DNA of 41,625 nt from Candidatus Gastranaerophilales bacterium (lineage in GTDB: Bacteria; Cyanobacteriota; Vampirovibrionia; Gastranaerophilales; Gastranaerophilaceae). Below the pieces are notes generated by a model, which was given only the letters and a program-made list of their open reading frames with translations, made no database searches and had not been told where the DNA came from. Both the position numbers and the translations under genes were made by a program. The first letter of the stretch is position 1. The number at the start of each line of letters is the position of its first letter. The stretch is taken from contig CALUQS010000098.1 of NCBI GenBank assembly GCA_944322975.1, forward strand, positions 1 through 41,625, written 5' to 3'. Positions 27,383 to 34,835 of the stretch are shown here, in pieces.

Positions 27383-29290
27383 TTAATAAGCACCCGGTAT
27401 CAGTTTTTCGTAATCTTCAACCGTACCGTTATCCATACAGCAGAGTATAATTGCTTTACCCAGAGGGTGAAGATCCGATTTTAAATACAGCTTCAACTCT
27501 TCTTTAAAGAAGTCCTCGAGCATTTTTGCACCCTTGTCATAGCCTTCAGGTTCAATTTGTGCCTGTTTTGAGACATCAAAGAATTTTCTTGATATCGGAT
27601 TCCCTTCTATATGAATATTTTCGGGAATATAACCGCCTAATGGGTGACGCGCCGGTTTCAGGTTAAGCTTTTTAAACGATGCCTGACCTCTTCTGGCAAG
27701 GTACTCTCTGATAACCCATTCTGCCATAAAACCTACTTCCCACGCACCGATGTGCTGGTTTGGTATAAGGATGTTTCTTGTCTTAGTTGTATTCATAAAC
27801 TGTTCAAGCAAAATATTTGCAAAATCTACTCTTTTACCGGTTGCAAACGGCCAGAAGGAGCCTACGCCTTCACTTTCCAATTTAAATGTATCTTTACCGG
27901 TTGCAGTAATGCTGGGGTTGCCAAAACCTCTCGGTGCAACAAGCCTCCACAGCCAAGCAAGCGCCGGCGGCAAAATATGCAGCATACCAAATATACCGTA
28001 TGACGGATTTTCTTTTGTACAGGGCGGAGTTCTAAGCCCGAAACTTCTGTAATCTATTTCTATAGGACCATCTTGTATATTTTTAATCTGGTCACGCGGA
28101 ATTATCATTCTCGGGTTAGGACATTTTTTACCCGGGGAGTCCTCCTCGTGTTCCCATATCAGGCATGTTGCATTCGGATGTGCTTCAAGATTAAAAAATA
28201 TCAAAGGTTCTTTAGGGTTTGTTGTGACAAACTCAAGATTAGGGTCAGTGCCGTAGCCTTTGATGTGGTCTATTCTAACAAACCAAGAACGTTCAGCATC
28301 AGCAACGCATAATTTGCCGTTATTTTTCCTGAAACTCGGGTGACAAAGCGCCATGTCATCTGTTACAGGCTGTAATTTACACCCCTGCGGCAACGCAAGA
28401 TATTTTTCTTCACCGGTGACAACATTTTTTCCTAAAAGCAAACGTCCGTCTTCTTCACGGTGAGCGTATTCAAGCATTTCACTCTTACCGCTGCCGGAGG
28501 CGCCTTCATGAAGTATACTGATGTCGTTATCATACGGTGTTGTGATATTAACAGTAGAGGCATGAACCGTAACAAAATCCTCTTTCAACCCGAGTGCAAG
28601 CAATACACCGTATACACCTTTTTTAGCACTCGGCCCCGGATACAGGTTGTAAGAGAACACCTCATGAATATCATTTTGCTGGTTATGTACAACTACCTGT
28701 TTACCTTCAAAATGAGAATGTCTGAAAGGAGGTGCAACATATATTATTGCTCTGGGTTCAAAATCTTTTTCCAGTTTGTCATAGGGAATCATCCCCTGAA
28801 GGTCGTAAATACTTGCTGCAAAAAAGGCTGCGTTTTTAGGCGCCATCATCAATGCAGGATAACCGTATTGAGTACCGCCCGCCATAAACGGCACAAGTAT
28901 AATTTCATGGGCGCTGAGCCAGTCAAGTGTTTCTTTTCTTAAGCCGTCAAAATCATGCCCGAATCTTTCTTTAAATGTTGTTTTATCCGTATTTTCAATG
29001 TTGTTTACAACCATACAATTCGGGTCGCGTCTGCGCATGTACGGGTCGGGATAGTTGACAGCGATGCCGTTTTTGCAGCGTGTAACATGTGCCTCAACAA
29101 CTTTTCCTTTACCCGGAACTTCGTATTCAACATCATAAGTATAATTATCTTTACTGCCTAGAGAAAGTTCTATAAGCTCATCTCTTTTTTTGGGGATGAT
29201 AACGTTTTTACTTCTTTCTAACACATATTGAAGTTCTTCCGCTATATGCCATTCTCTCCAGGATTTTTCTTTTGCTGCTGTTTTTTCCAT
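27383..29290 (-). CDS. PEPCK-like P-loop protein (DUF4914 type)
   Basis: 635 aa. The kinase loop GASGSGKS sits at residues 263-270 after HE, followed by EMLEYAHREEDGRLLLG, much as in phosphoenolpyruvate carboxykinases and HPr kinase. Other conserved-looking blocks are NYPDPYMRRRDPNCMV and PFMAGGTQYGYPALMMAP. The protein matches what I recall of DUF4914; that assignment is from memory. It lacks an obvious signal peptide and should be cytosolic. It may be a nucleotide-dependent carboxykinase or a protein kinase. ATG with AAGG upstream. It stands alone on its strand between trxB and the acetyltransferase gene. Confidence 0.65.
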   Translation of the reverse strand: MEKTAAKEKSWREWHIAEELQYVLERSKNVIIPKKRDELIELSLGSKDNYTYDVEYEVPGKGKVVEAHVTRCKNGIAVNYPDPYMRRRDPNCMVVNNIENTDKTTFKERFGHDFDGLRKETLDWLSAHEIILVPFMAGGTQYGYPALMMAPKNAAFFAASIYDLQGMIPYDKLEKDFEPRAIIYVAPPFRHSHFEGKQVVVHNQQNDIHEVFSYNLYPGPSAKKGVYGVLLALGLKEDFVTVHASTVNITTPYDNDISILHEGASGSGKSEMLEYAHREEDGRLLLGKNVVTGEEKYLALPQGCKLQPVTDDMALCHPSFRKNNGKLCVADAERSWFVRIDHIKGYGTDPNLEFVTTNPKEPLIFFNLEAHPNATCLIWEHEEDSPGKKCPNPRMIIPRDQIKNIQDGPIEIDYRSFGLRTPPCTKENPSYGIFGMLHILPPALAWLWRLVAPRGFGNPSITATGKDTFKLESEGVGSFWPFATGKRVDFANILLEQFMNTTKTRNILIPNQHIGAWEVGFMAEWVIREYLARRGQASFKKLNLKPARHPLGGYIPENIHIEGNPISRKFFDVSKQAQIEPEGYDKGAKMLEDFFKEELKLYLKSDLHPLGKAIILCCMDNGTVEDYEKLIPGAY

Positions 29291-29414
29291 TATCTGCCTT
29301 CTTTATTATCTGTATTTATACAACTGATTATAGAACAAACATTGTATATTTTGAGATAATGCAATGTTTATGTTAACTAATATATAGTATCACATAATGC
29401 TTTGGAGTTAACTT

Positions 29415-29972
29415 ATGCCTGCAGAAAAAGAAAAAATGCTAAACGGTGAGATGTATGATGCGACTGATGAAACCCTTTATAAAGAGCGGGAAACAGTAAA
29501 AAATCTCACATATGACTACAATCTTACACGCAGAAGCGACAAAGACAAAAGAGACAAAATTATAAGGGAAATACTCGGTAAAGCAGGAAAAAATCTGTGG
29601 ATAGAATCGCCGTTTCAGTGTGATTACGGGTACAACACAGAAATAGGAGACAATTTTTACTCAAACCATAACCTGATAATCTTAGATTGCGCAAAAGTTA
29701 AAATTGGAAACAATGTATTTGTAGGGCCAAATACGGGAATTTATACAGCCTGTCACCCTATAGACGCCAAAGAGCGTATGACATTTTTAGAATGGGCAGA
29801 GCCCATAACAATAGGCAACGATGTATGGTTAGGAGGAAACGTAACAATACTTCCAGGGGTAACTATAGGGGACAATGTTGTTATAGGAGCCGGAAGTGTT
29901 GTAACAAAAGACATACCTTCAAACTGTGTTGCTGTCGGCAACCCGTGCAAGCCGATAAAGAAACTTAATTAA
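29415..29972 (+). CDS. maa: Maltose/galactoside O-acetyltransferase-like hexapeptide protein
   Basis: Transfers acetyl from acetyl-CoA to a sugar hydroxyl. The N-terminal Maa/NodL cap is present (EKMLNGEMYDATDETLYKER), then left-handed beta-helix hexapeptides. The active-site region is TACHPIDAKERM, and the CoA part is GNDVWLGGNVTILPGV with VIGAGSVVTKDIP. 185 aa, as in the family. ATG with GGAG. It converges on the next gene and their stops overlap in TTAATTAA. The true acceptor sugar is unknown. Confidence 0.88.
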   Translation: MPAEKEKMLNGEMYDATDETLYKERETVKNLTYDYNLTRRSDKDKRDKIIREILGKAGKNLWIESPFQCDYGYNTEIGDNFYSNHNLIILDCAKVKIGNNVFVGPNTGIYTACHPIDAKERMTFLEWAEPITIGNDVWLGGNVTILPGVTIGDNVVIGAGSVVTKDIPSNCVAVGNPCKPIKKLN

Positions 29973-30150
29973 TTTTTTCGAATTTTTCGTAAAATTCCTG
30001 TTTTTCTCTGACAAAAATCAAGTCAGGGTATCCGTCGCGTTTGTACAAAACCATAATTTGATGATCGTTTGCATTTGTGCAGTTGATGACGTCATCTCTT
30101 ATCATTTCATATGTATCACCTGTTTTAAGATGTTTGAATTTTGTTGTCAT
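29965..30150 (-). CDS. Small DUF1653-like protein
   Basis: 61 aa, FKHLKTGDTYEMI at the start and VLYKRDGYPDLIFVRE then FYEKFE at the end. This resembles the short beta-rich DUF1653 family (HxKG..Y...VvY...lwvRp..mF). Its ATG overlaps the bcp stop as ATGA, so it is translated with bcp. Its stop overlaps the acetyltransferase stop by eight bases. Function unknown. Confidence 0.6.
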   Translation of the reverse strand: MTTKFKHLKTGDTYEMIRDDVINCTNANDHQIMVLYKRDGYPDLIFVREKQEFYEKFEKIN

Positions 30151-30614
30151 TTATCTTCCCCCTCTAACACAGAAAGAACATCATCAACATGACCTTTTAC
30201 CTTAACGTTTTTCCATTCTTTAACAATATCACCGGTTTTGTTGATTAGAAATGTAGAGCGAATTATCCCCATATATTTTTTGCCGTACATAGATTTCTCG
30301 CCCCAGACGCCTAGGGTTTCAGCCAAAATGTGTTCGGGGTCTGAAAGCAGTATAAAATTAAACCCGTGTTTTTCTTGGAAATTTTTATGGCTTTTTATAC
30401 TGTCGGGACTTACTCCGATAACACGGGCTTTAGAAGTCCACCTGTTTTTATTTTCTTTAAAATCACAGGCCTCCTGAGTACAGCCGGAGGTATTGTCTTT
30501 CGGGTAAAAATAGAGTATGGTTGTTTGACCTGAAAACTCTGAAACTTTATATTCGTTTTCCTGACCGCTTTCATCAATCCCTGACAGGGTTATATTAATA
30601 TCTTTTAGGTTCAT
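30147..30614 (-). CDS. bcp: Thiol peroxidase / peroxiredoxin, Bcp (PrxQ) type
   Basis: Reduces hydroperoxides using thioredoxin. The peroxidatic cysteine lies in YFYPKDNTSGCTQEACDF with a second Cys five residues later, the atypical 2-Cys PrxQ arrangement. GVSPDSIKSHKNF and FILLSDPEHILAETLGVWGEK are also typical. I start at the ATG at 30614 (155 aa), which has AGGA upstream; an upstream start would add 14 residues without support. It likely works with the TrxB of this window. Confidence 0.92.
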   Translation of the reverse strand: MNLKDINITLSGIDESGQENEYKVSEFSGQTTILYFYPKDNTSGCTQEACDFKENKNRWTSKARVIGVSPDSIKSHKNFQEKHGFNFILLSDPEHILAETLGVWGEKSMYGKKYMGIIRSTFLINKTGDIVKEWKNVKVKGHVDDVLSVLEGEDK

Positions 30615-30703
30615 GTTTGTGTTCCTGTTCTTTATAAAGTTAATTCTATTGCGCAACTAATTTTACAGTATTAATTAAGTATATACCATTTTGTAAAAGG
30701 CTA

Positions 30704-32029
30704 CTATACATCTAAATATTTTTTTAATTCCCAAGGTGTGACCTGTTTTCTGTAATCGTTCCATTCTTTTTGTTTTGAAGTCAAAAAGTTTTCAAATATG
30801 TAATCACCAAGAGCGATTCTGGCAACATAACTCTTTTCGAATTCTTCAAGAGCGCTAAACAGATTTCTCGGCAATGATTTTATTTTCCTTTGCTTAATTT
30901 CATTGCCGGACAATAAAAAAAGATTTTTTTCAACAGGAACAGGCGGTTCAGTTTTACTTCTTATTCCGTCTATACATGTCTGCATAAGTACGGCAAACGC
31001 CATATAAGGATTCATGCTAAAATCAGGAGATCTAAGCTCAAATCTTGTTGCCTTCCCTTTTTTGGCTGGGATTCTTATGAGTGCACTTCTTGTAACAGCC
31101 GACCAGACAATGTATATAGGGGCTTCATAATCTTTTACAAGCCTTTTATAGCTGTTTATAGTGGGATTTAAAACAGCAGATATGCCTTTTATATTCTTTA
31201 AAAGCCCTCCTATTGAGTAAAGAGCCTTTTCTGACAATTGGTACTGTTTTTCCGGATTAAAAAATACATTTTGACCGCCGTTATCAATTAATGACACGTT
31301 CAGGTGAAGCCCCGAGCCGTTTTGTCCGTAAATTGGTTTTGGCATAAAGCTTGCCACAAATCCGAAAGCTTTGGCTATTGCTTTAGCTACAAATTTAAAC
31401 GTAATAAGTCTGTCAGCAGTTTTTAGTATTTCGTCATAACCTAAATCAATTTCGTACTGATAAGGCGCTCCCTCGTGATGGAGAGCAGAAATATCAAATC
31501 CCGTTTCTTCAAGAGTTAGTATAATTTTAGTTAACAAATCGTCATATCTTTGTGCAAGGGACACATCATAATAACCTGTTTTTTCTTCAGCTTTTATAAT
31601 TTTTTTGTTTTCATCTGTTTGAAACAGGAAAAATTCCACTTCCGGTCCAATTTGCATTGTGTACCCGTATTGCTTTGCGTTTTGTATAATGCGTTTAAGG
31701 TTTGAGCGCGGACATCCTGCAAACGGTACTCCGTCAGAACTGTGTATATCACATATAAATCGCGCAGTATTTTTTAATTTTGAAATATTAAACGGGAATA
31801 TCAAAAATGTTGACTTGTCAGGGAATAACCTTAAATCCAGAGTTTCGTTATCTCTATAACCGCTGATTGTAGAACCGTCAAACATTATTTCATTGTTTAA
31901 TATTTTATCAATCTGCGCTGAAGGTATTTGCAAAGACTTTATTCCGCCGTTTATATCAATAAATTGCAGAAAAATGGTTTTTATATTTTCTTTTTTTATT
32001 AGTTCTTTAATTATCTCATCAGACGGCAT
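30704..32029 (-). CDS. glnA: Glutamine synthetase type I
   Basis: Makes glutamine from glutamate, ammonia and ATP as a dodecamer. Motifs: FDGSTISGY, metal ligands in GPEVEFFLFQ and HHEGAPYQYEIDL, the ATP/glutamate segment NGSGLHLNVSL, NSYKRLVKDYEAP, and RFELRSPDFSMNPYMAFA. The region where type I-beta enzymes carry the adenylylated Tyr reads IKSLPRNLFSALEEFE, with no NLYDLP, so it is the I-alpha form controlled by feedback or protein inhibitors. 441 aa, normal. No Shine-Dalgarno precedes the ATG. Confidence 0.95.
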   Translation of the reverse strand: MPSDEIIKELIKKENIKTIFLQFIDINGGIKSLQIPSAQIDKILNNEIMFDGSTISGYRDNETLDLRLFPDKSTFLIFPFNISKLKNTARFICDIHSSDGVPFAGCPRSNLKRIIQNAKQYGYTMQIGPEVEFFLFQTDENKKIIKAEEKTGYYDVSLAQRYDDLLTKIILTLEETGFDISALHHEGAPYQYEIDLGYDEILKTADRLITFKFVAKAIAKAFGFVASFMPKPIYGQNGSGLHLNVSLIDNGGQNVFFNPEKQYQLSEKALYSIGGLLKNIKGISAVLNPTINSYKRLVKDYEAPIYIVWSAVTRSALIRIPAKKGKATRFELRSPDFSMNPYMAFAVLMQTCIDGIRSKTEPPVPVEKNLFLLSGNEIKQRKIKSLPRNLFSALEEFEKSYVARIALGDYIFENFLTSKQKEWNDYRKQVTPWELKKYLDV

Positions 32030-32035
32030 AAAACA

Positions 32036-32065
32036 ATTATCTGACAGTTTTTATGGTTTGGTCAA
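32036..32065 (-). promoter_or_regulatory. Possible glnA promoter
   Basis: Minus strand TTGACC (32060-32065), an 18-base spacer, and GATAAT (32036-32041). A start seven bases on would fall on the A of the glnA ATG, which predicts a leaderless message. Confidence 0.4.
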
Positions 32066-32179
32066 GTAAATATCGTGTAACATTTCTTAATAAAGAGTAT
32101 ATAAAATGTCAATATTTTTTATAGAAAAGTTTTTATATATATACGAGAGCAAAACTAGAGAGTATAAAGGGTGAAAAAG

Positions 32180-32344
32180 ATGATGAAATTTAGAGAAGAA
32201 AAACAAGTTCAATATCCATACGATTATCGTATTAACGAAAATGATTTTTCAGCAGCTACACAACCTATTGGCAAATTGCCAAAAATCAAATTGACATTGC
32301 CGAAAATATCAATTTCTGAAAATATTGAATTAAAAATTGCTTAA
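32180..32344 (+). CDS. Small 54-aa hypothetical protein
   Basis: Reads MMKFREEKQVQYPYDY, with a Tyr/charged first half, then PIGKLPKIKLTLPKISIS, a strand-forming Lys/Leu/Ile half. AAGGGTG lies seven bases before the ATG, which supports translation. It is divergent from glnA and its stop lies two bases from the stop of the next, opposite gene. It resembles no family I know; a protein-interaction peptide or a regulator of GlnA is possible but only a guess from position. Confidence 0.5.
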   Translation: MMKFREEKQVQYPYDYRINENDFSAATQPIGKLPKIKLTLPKISISENIELKIA

Positions 32345-32346
32345 TT

Positions 32347-32559
32347 TTAACAAAGATTTGAAAGAAAATGATAAACGGGTTTTACCCTCACAGGGTAATC
32401 CGTTTTATCTTTGTTTAAGAGACTTTCCAGATTTTTAACGGCATTATATTCGCTGTTCCCGTAGCCGATTAGTTTTTTGGTTATACAGTTCGCTATATAT
32501 GTATCGTTTTTGGCATTTTTATATATAATTGCCGGATATTCCATTACAGTATATTGCAT
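32347..32559 (-). CDS. HicB-like small protein
   Basis: 70 aa. The pattern YPAIIYKNAKNDTYIANCI then GYGNSEYNAVKNLESLL recalls the HicB/UPF0150 partial RNase-H fold (bulky strand, Y at the turn, G-x-x-x-x-x-A helix). No HicA toxin frame is visible nearby, so if related it is a lone HicB-type domain. AAAGG precedes the ATG at good spacing. Immediately upstream is the structured segment 32585-32760, which could be its leader. Confidence 0.5.
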   Translation of the reverse strand: MQYTVMEYPAIIYKNAKNDTYIANCITKKLIGYGNSEYNAVKNLESLLNKDKTDYPVRVKPVYHFLSNLC

Positions 32560-32584
32560 TTTTAACCTTTCTATAAATTAAATT

Positions 32585-32775
32585 GTCTGAGTGGAATCTC
32601 GCTTATACCCGAAGGGCATCCAAATATGCCGGCGGCATATTTATGAGAGGTATCGAGGTCGCATAAGTCATCAGGTTTACGCAAGTGCCCCCATGTACTT
32701 GTTGCCGGTGCCATGGTTATAATATGACGGTTGAATTTGTTTTATGCACCGGTTCAATAAGTTATCGGGTCAGTT
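32585..32775 (-). ncRNA. Candidate structured RNA or leader, strand uncertain
   Basis: A gene-free stretch with strong pairing. CTCG-CTT-ATACC (32598-32609) pairs with GGTAT-CGAG (32649-32657), enclosing AAATATGCC-GGC-GGCATATTT (32622-32642). CCGGTGC (about 32705-32711) pairs with GCACCGG (about 32746-32752). CAAGT/ACTTG forms another hairpin near 32692. The size is close to a 6S RNA, but I could not match any known family. It is assigned to the minus strand because a TTGCAC/TATAGT-like pair (19-base spacing) lies beyond 32775 and the HicB-like gene follows. From 32776 to 32880 I see only AT-rich DNA with a weak plus-strand promoter, TTGTAA-17-TATTTA (32824-32852). Confidence 0.35.
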
Positions 32776-32913
32776 GACTATATGAAATATCGGCATTTTT
32801 AGTGCAAATCTTTTACCAAAGTTTTGTAATTCATTTTTTTAGCGTATATTTATGATAATTTATTATTGTGTTAATATGTTATGTACAGTTTATGGTCGAG
32901 GTTTATTGGAAAA

Positions 32914-33429
32914 ATGCTGAAAAAAATCTTTTTATTATTTTCTTTATTGTTAATCGGTCAAACGTCTTATTCTGTTGAAATACCTTCAATTATGCAGCAG
33001 ACAATGGCTCAGGATCCGATTGGTATGCCGGGAATATTAAATTTAGTAGTATCTATGGCAGTTGTAATCGCCTTGATATACGCAACCGGCTGGATATATA
33101 CAAAGCTGAATGTTATAAACAAAGATAAATTAAAAAAATTTGTTTCCGATAAAGATTTAAAAAATCGTTTTAATGTTTTGCAATCTATGCCTTTAGGACA
33201 GCAAAGATATTTATATTCTATTGAAATGAACGGTAAAATCATGCTTATAGGCTCAACTCCGAGTCATATAAACTTGCTTAAAGAGTTTGATAAGACTGAC
33301 TGTCCTCAGGAGATTTTACAACAGTCGCTAAAAACCTCGCAGCAGGAAAATTCCTCTAAAATTGAAAAGAAACAGGAACTTAAAAGTTCATTAAATTTAG
33401 ATGAAATATACAGGAAATACAGAAATTAA
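32914..33429 (+). CDS. fliO: Flagellar biosynthesis protein FliO
   Basis: A small membrane protein that helps assemble the FliP/FliQ/FliR export gate. It starts with a signal-like helix (MLKKIFLLFSLLLIG), has a second helix NLVVSMAVVIALIYATGWIY, and then the cytoplasmic domain with LQSMPLGQQRYLYSIEMNGKIMLIGSTPSHINLL cut here into its recognisable parts: LGQQRYLY, NGKIMLIG, and TPSHINLL. I prefer the ATG at 32914 to one 33 bases upstream that lacks a ribosome site. The NeuB-like gene follows after 16 bases, so they are probably one transcript. Confidence 0.85.
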   Translation: MLKKIFLLFSLLLIGQTSYSVEIPSIMQQTMAQDPIGMPGILNLVVSMAVVIALIYATGWIYTKLNVINKDKLKKFVSDKDLKNRFNVLQSMPLGQQRYLYSIEMNGKIMLIGSTPSHINLLKEFDKTDCPQEILQQSLKTSQQENSSKIEKKQELKSSLNLDEIYRKYRN

Positions 33430-33445
33430 TTGACGGCGGTGCAGT

Positions 33446-34333
33446 GTGAGATATAGTGTAAAAATCGGGAATAAAACAGTCGGTGACGATTTTCCTTGCT
33501 TTATTATAGCTGAAATCGGCATAAATCATAACGGCTCTGTTAATCTTGCAAAAAGAATGATAGACGAAGCTGTTTTTGCGGGATGTGACGCTGTAAAGTT
33601 TCAAAAAAGGACGGTTACAAAGGTTTATACACCCGAAGAACTTGATGTATACAGACCAAATTATTACGGAGAAACAAACAGGGATTTAAAACTCGGTTTG
33701 GAACTTAGCTTTGAAGACTATTGCGAAATAGACAGATACTGTAAAGAACGAAACATTATGTGGTTTGCCTCATGCTGGGATACCGACTCCGTTGATTTTA
33801 TAGAACAGTTTGATGTGCCCTGCCACAAAGTAGCCTCTGCCATGCTTACAGATGATGAGTTTTTGCTAAAACTTAAATCCTTAGGCAAGCCCGTTCTTTT
33901 GTCTACAGGAATGAGCACAATGGAGGAAATAAGACACGCAGTTAAATTGCTTGGCGAGGAAAATTTAATTTTGTATCACTGTACATCAACTTATCCGACC
34001 GAACACAATGAAATTAATTTAAAAGTTATAGAAGAGTTAAGACGTGAATTTAATTGCCCTGTCGGTTATAGCGGACACGAAAAAGGAGTATTGCCGTCTG
34101 TCCTTTCTGTTCAATTAGGGGCAAACTCAGTTGAAAGGCATATTACAATTGACAGAACTTTATGGGGGTCTGATCAGGCAGCAAGTCTTGAACCCGAAGG
34201 TTTAAGACGTATGGTCAGAGATATCAGAGAAGTAAAAACCATACTCGGCAACGGTAAAAAAGTTGTATATGACTCTGAAATTCCTGTTAAAAAGAAATTG
34301 AGAAAAACCGATAATCAAAAGGCAGTTGTGTAA
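33446..34333 (+). CDS. neuB: NeuB-family nonulosonic acid synthase
   Basis: Condenses PEP with a hexosamine-type sugar to give a sialic, legionaminic or pseudaminic acid. The barrel start IIAEIGINHNGS, then DAVKFQKRT, VASAMLTDDEFL, LLSTGMST, LYHCTSTYPT and GYSGHEKG are the family blocks. At 295 aa it lacks the C-terminal antifreeze-like (SAF) domain of about 60 residues seen in most NeuB proteins. GTG start. It lies between fliO and the KdsC-like gene, which points to flagellar or surface sugar synthesis. Which acid is made is not decided by sequence. Confidence 0.85.
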   Translation: MRYSVKIGNKTVGDDFPCFIIAEIGINHNGSVNLAKRMIDEAVFAGCDAVKFQKRTVTKVYTPEELDVYRPNYYGETNRDLKLGLELSFEDYCEIDRYCKERNIMWFASCWDTDSVDFIEQFDVPCHKVASAMLTDDEFLLKLKSLGKPVLLSTGMSTMEEIRHAVKLLGEENLILYHCTSTYPTEHNEINLKVIEELRREFNCPVGYSGHEKGVLPSVLSVQLGANSVERHITIDRTLWGSDQAASLEPEGLRRMVRDIREVKTILGNGKKVVYDSEIPVKKKLRKTDNQKAVV

Positions 34334-34334
34334 A

Positions 34335-34835
34335 ATGTATAAAACTCTAAATCTTTCATCTGACATAAAAATGATAGTTTCTGACTTTGACGGGATATTT
34401 ACAGATAACTCTGTCTGGCTTATTGATACAGAAAATAAAATAAAAAAGCTGAGTTTTAAAGATTTAATGGGTGTTTCTGTTGCAATTAAAAACGGAATAA
34501 AAGTAGGTATTATTTCCGGTGAAAAAAGTAAGGAAATTGACTATATTGCTGAAAAATTTTCTTTAAACGACATTTATCAAGGCATAAGAAACAAATTGCC
34601 GGTTCTTGAAGAAATCAGAAACAAATACAACCTTAAAAACAATGAAATAGTCTATATCGGGGACGATGTTAACGATATAGAATGTTTAAAAAGTGTTGAA
34701 TATGCAATATCTGTTAAACAGGCAAATTATAAGGTTCGTGAGCTGCCTTTTGTACAGATAACGCAGGCTGATGCCGGCGATGGTGCTTTTAGAGAAGTTG
34801 TGGACAATTTAATTGAACTGAAAAATTATGGCTAA
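34335..34835 (+). CDS. KdsC/YrbI-type HAD phosphatase
   Basis: Likely removes the 9-phosphate (or 8-phosphate) from the nonulosonate or KDO precursor. HAD motif I is SDFDGIFTDN, motif II is IISGE, motif III is GDDVND, and there is no cap domain, as in the tetrameric KdsC family. 166 aa. The ATG at 34335 starts one base after the NeuB stop region; an upstream TTG is possible. Its last 8 bases overlap the start of the TPR gene. The neighbouring neuB supports a role in the same sugar pathway. Confidence 0.85.
   Translation: MYKTLNLSSDIKMIVSDFDGIFTDNSVWLIDTENKIKKLSFKDLMGVSVAIKNGIKVGIISGEKSKEIDYIAEKFSLNDIYQGIRNKLPVLEEIRNKYNLKNNEIVYIGDDVNDIECLKSVEYAISVKQANYKVRELPFVQITQADAGDGAFREVVDNLIELKNYG

Noticed and set aside
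28460-28942. A 160-codon plus-strand frame opposite the PEPCK-like gene
   Set aside because: It is antisense to a well-supported coding region with a P-loop. The peptide is Cys/Arg-rich and has no recognisable motif.
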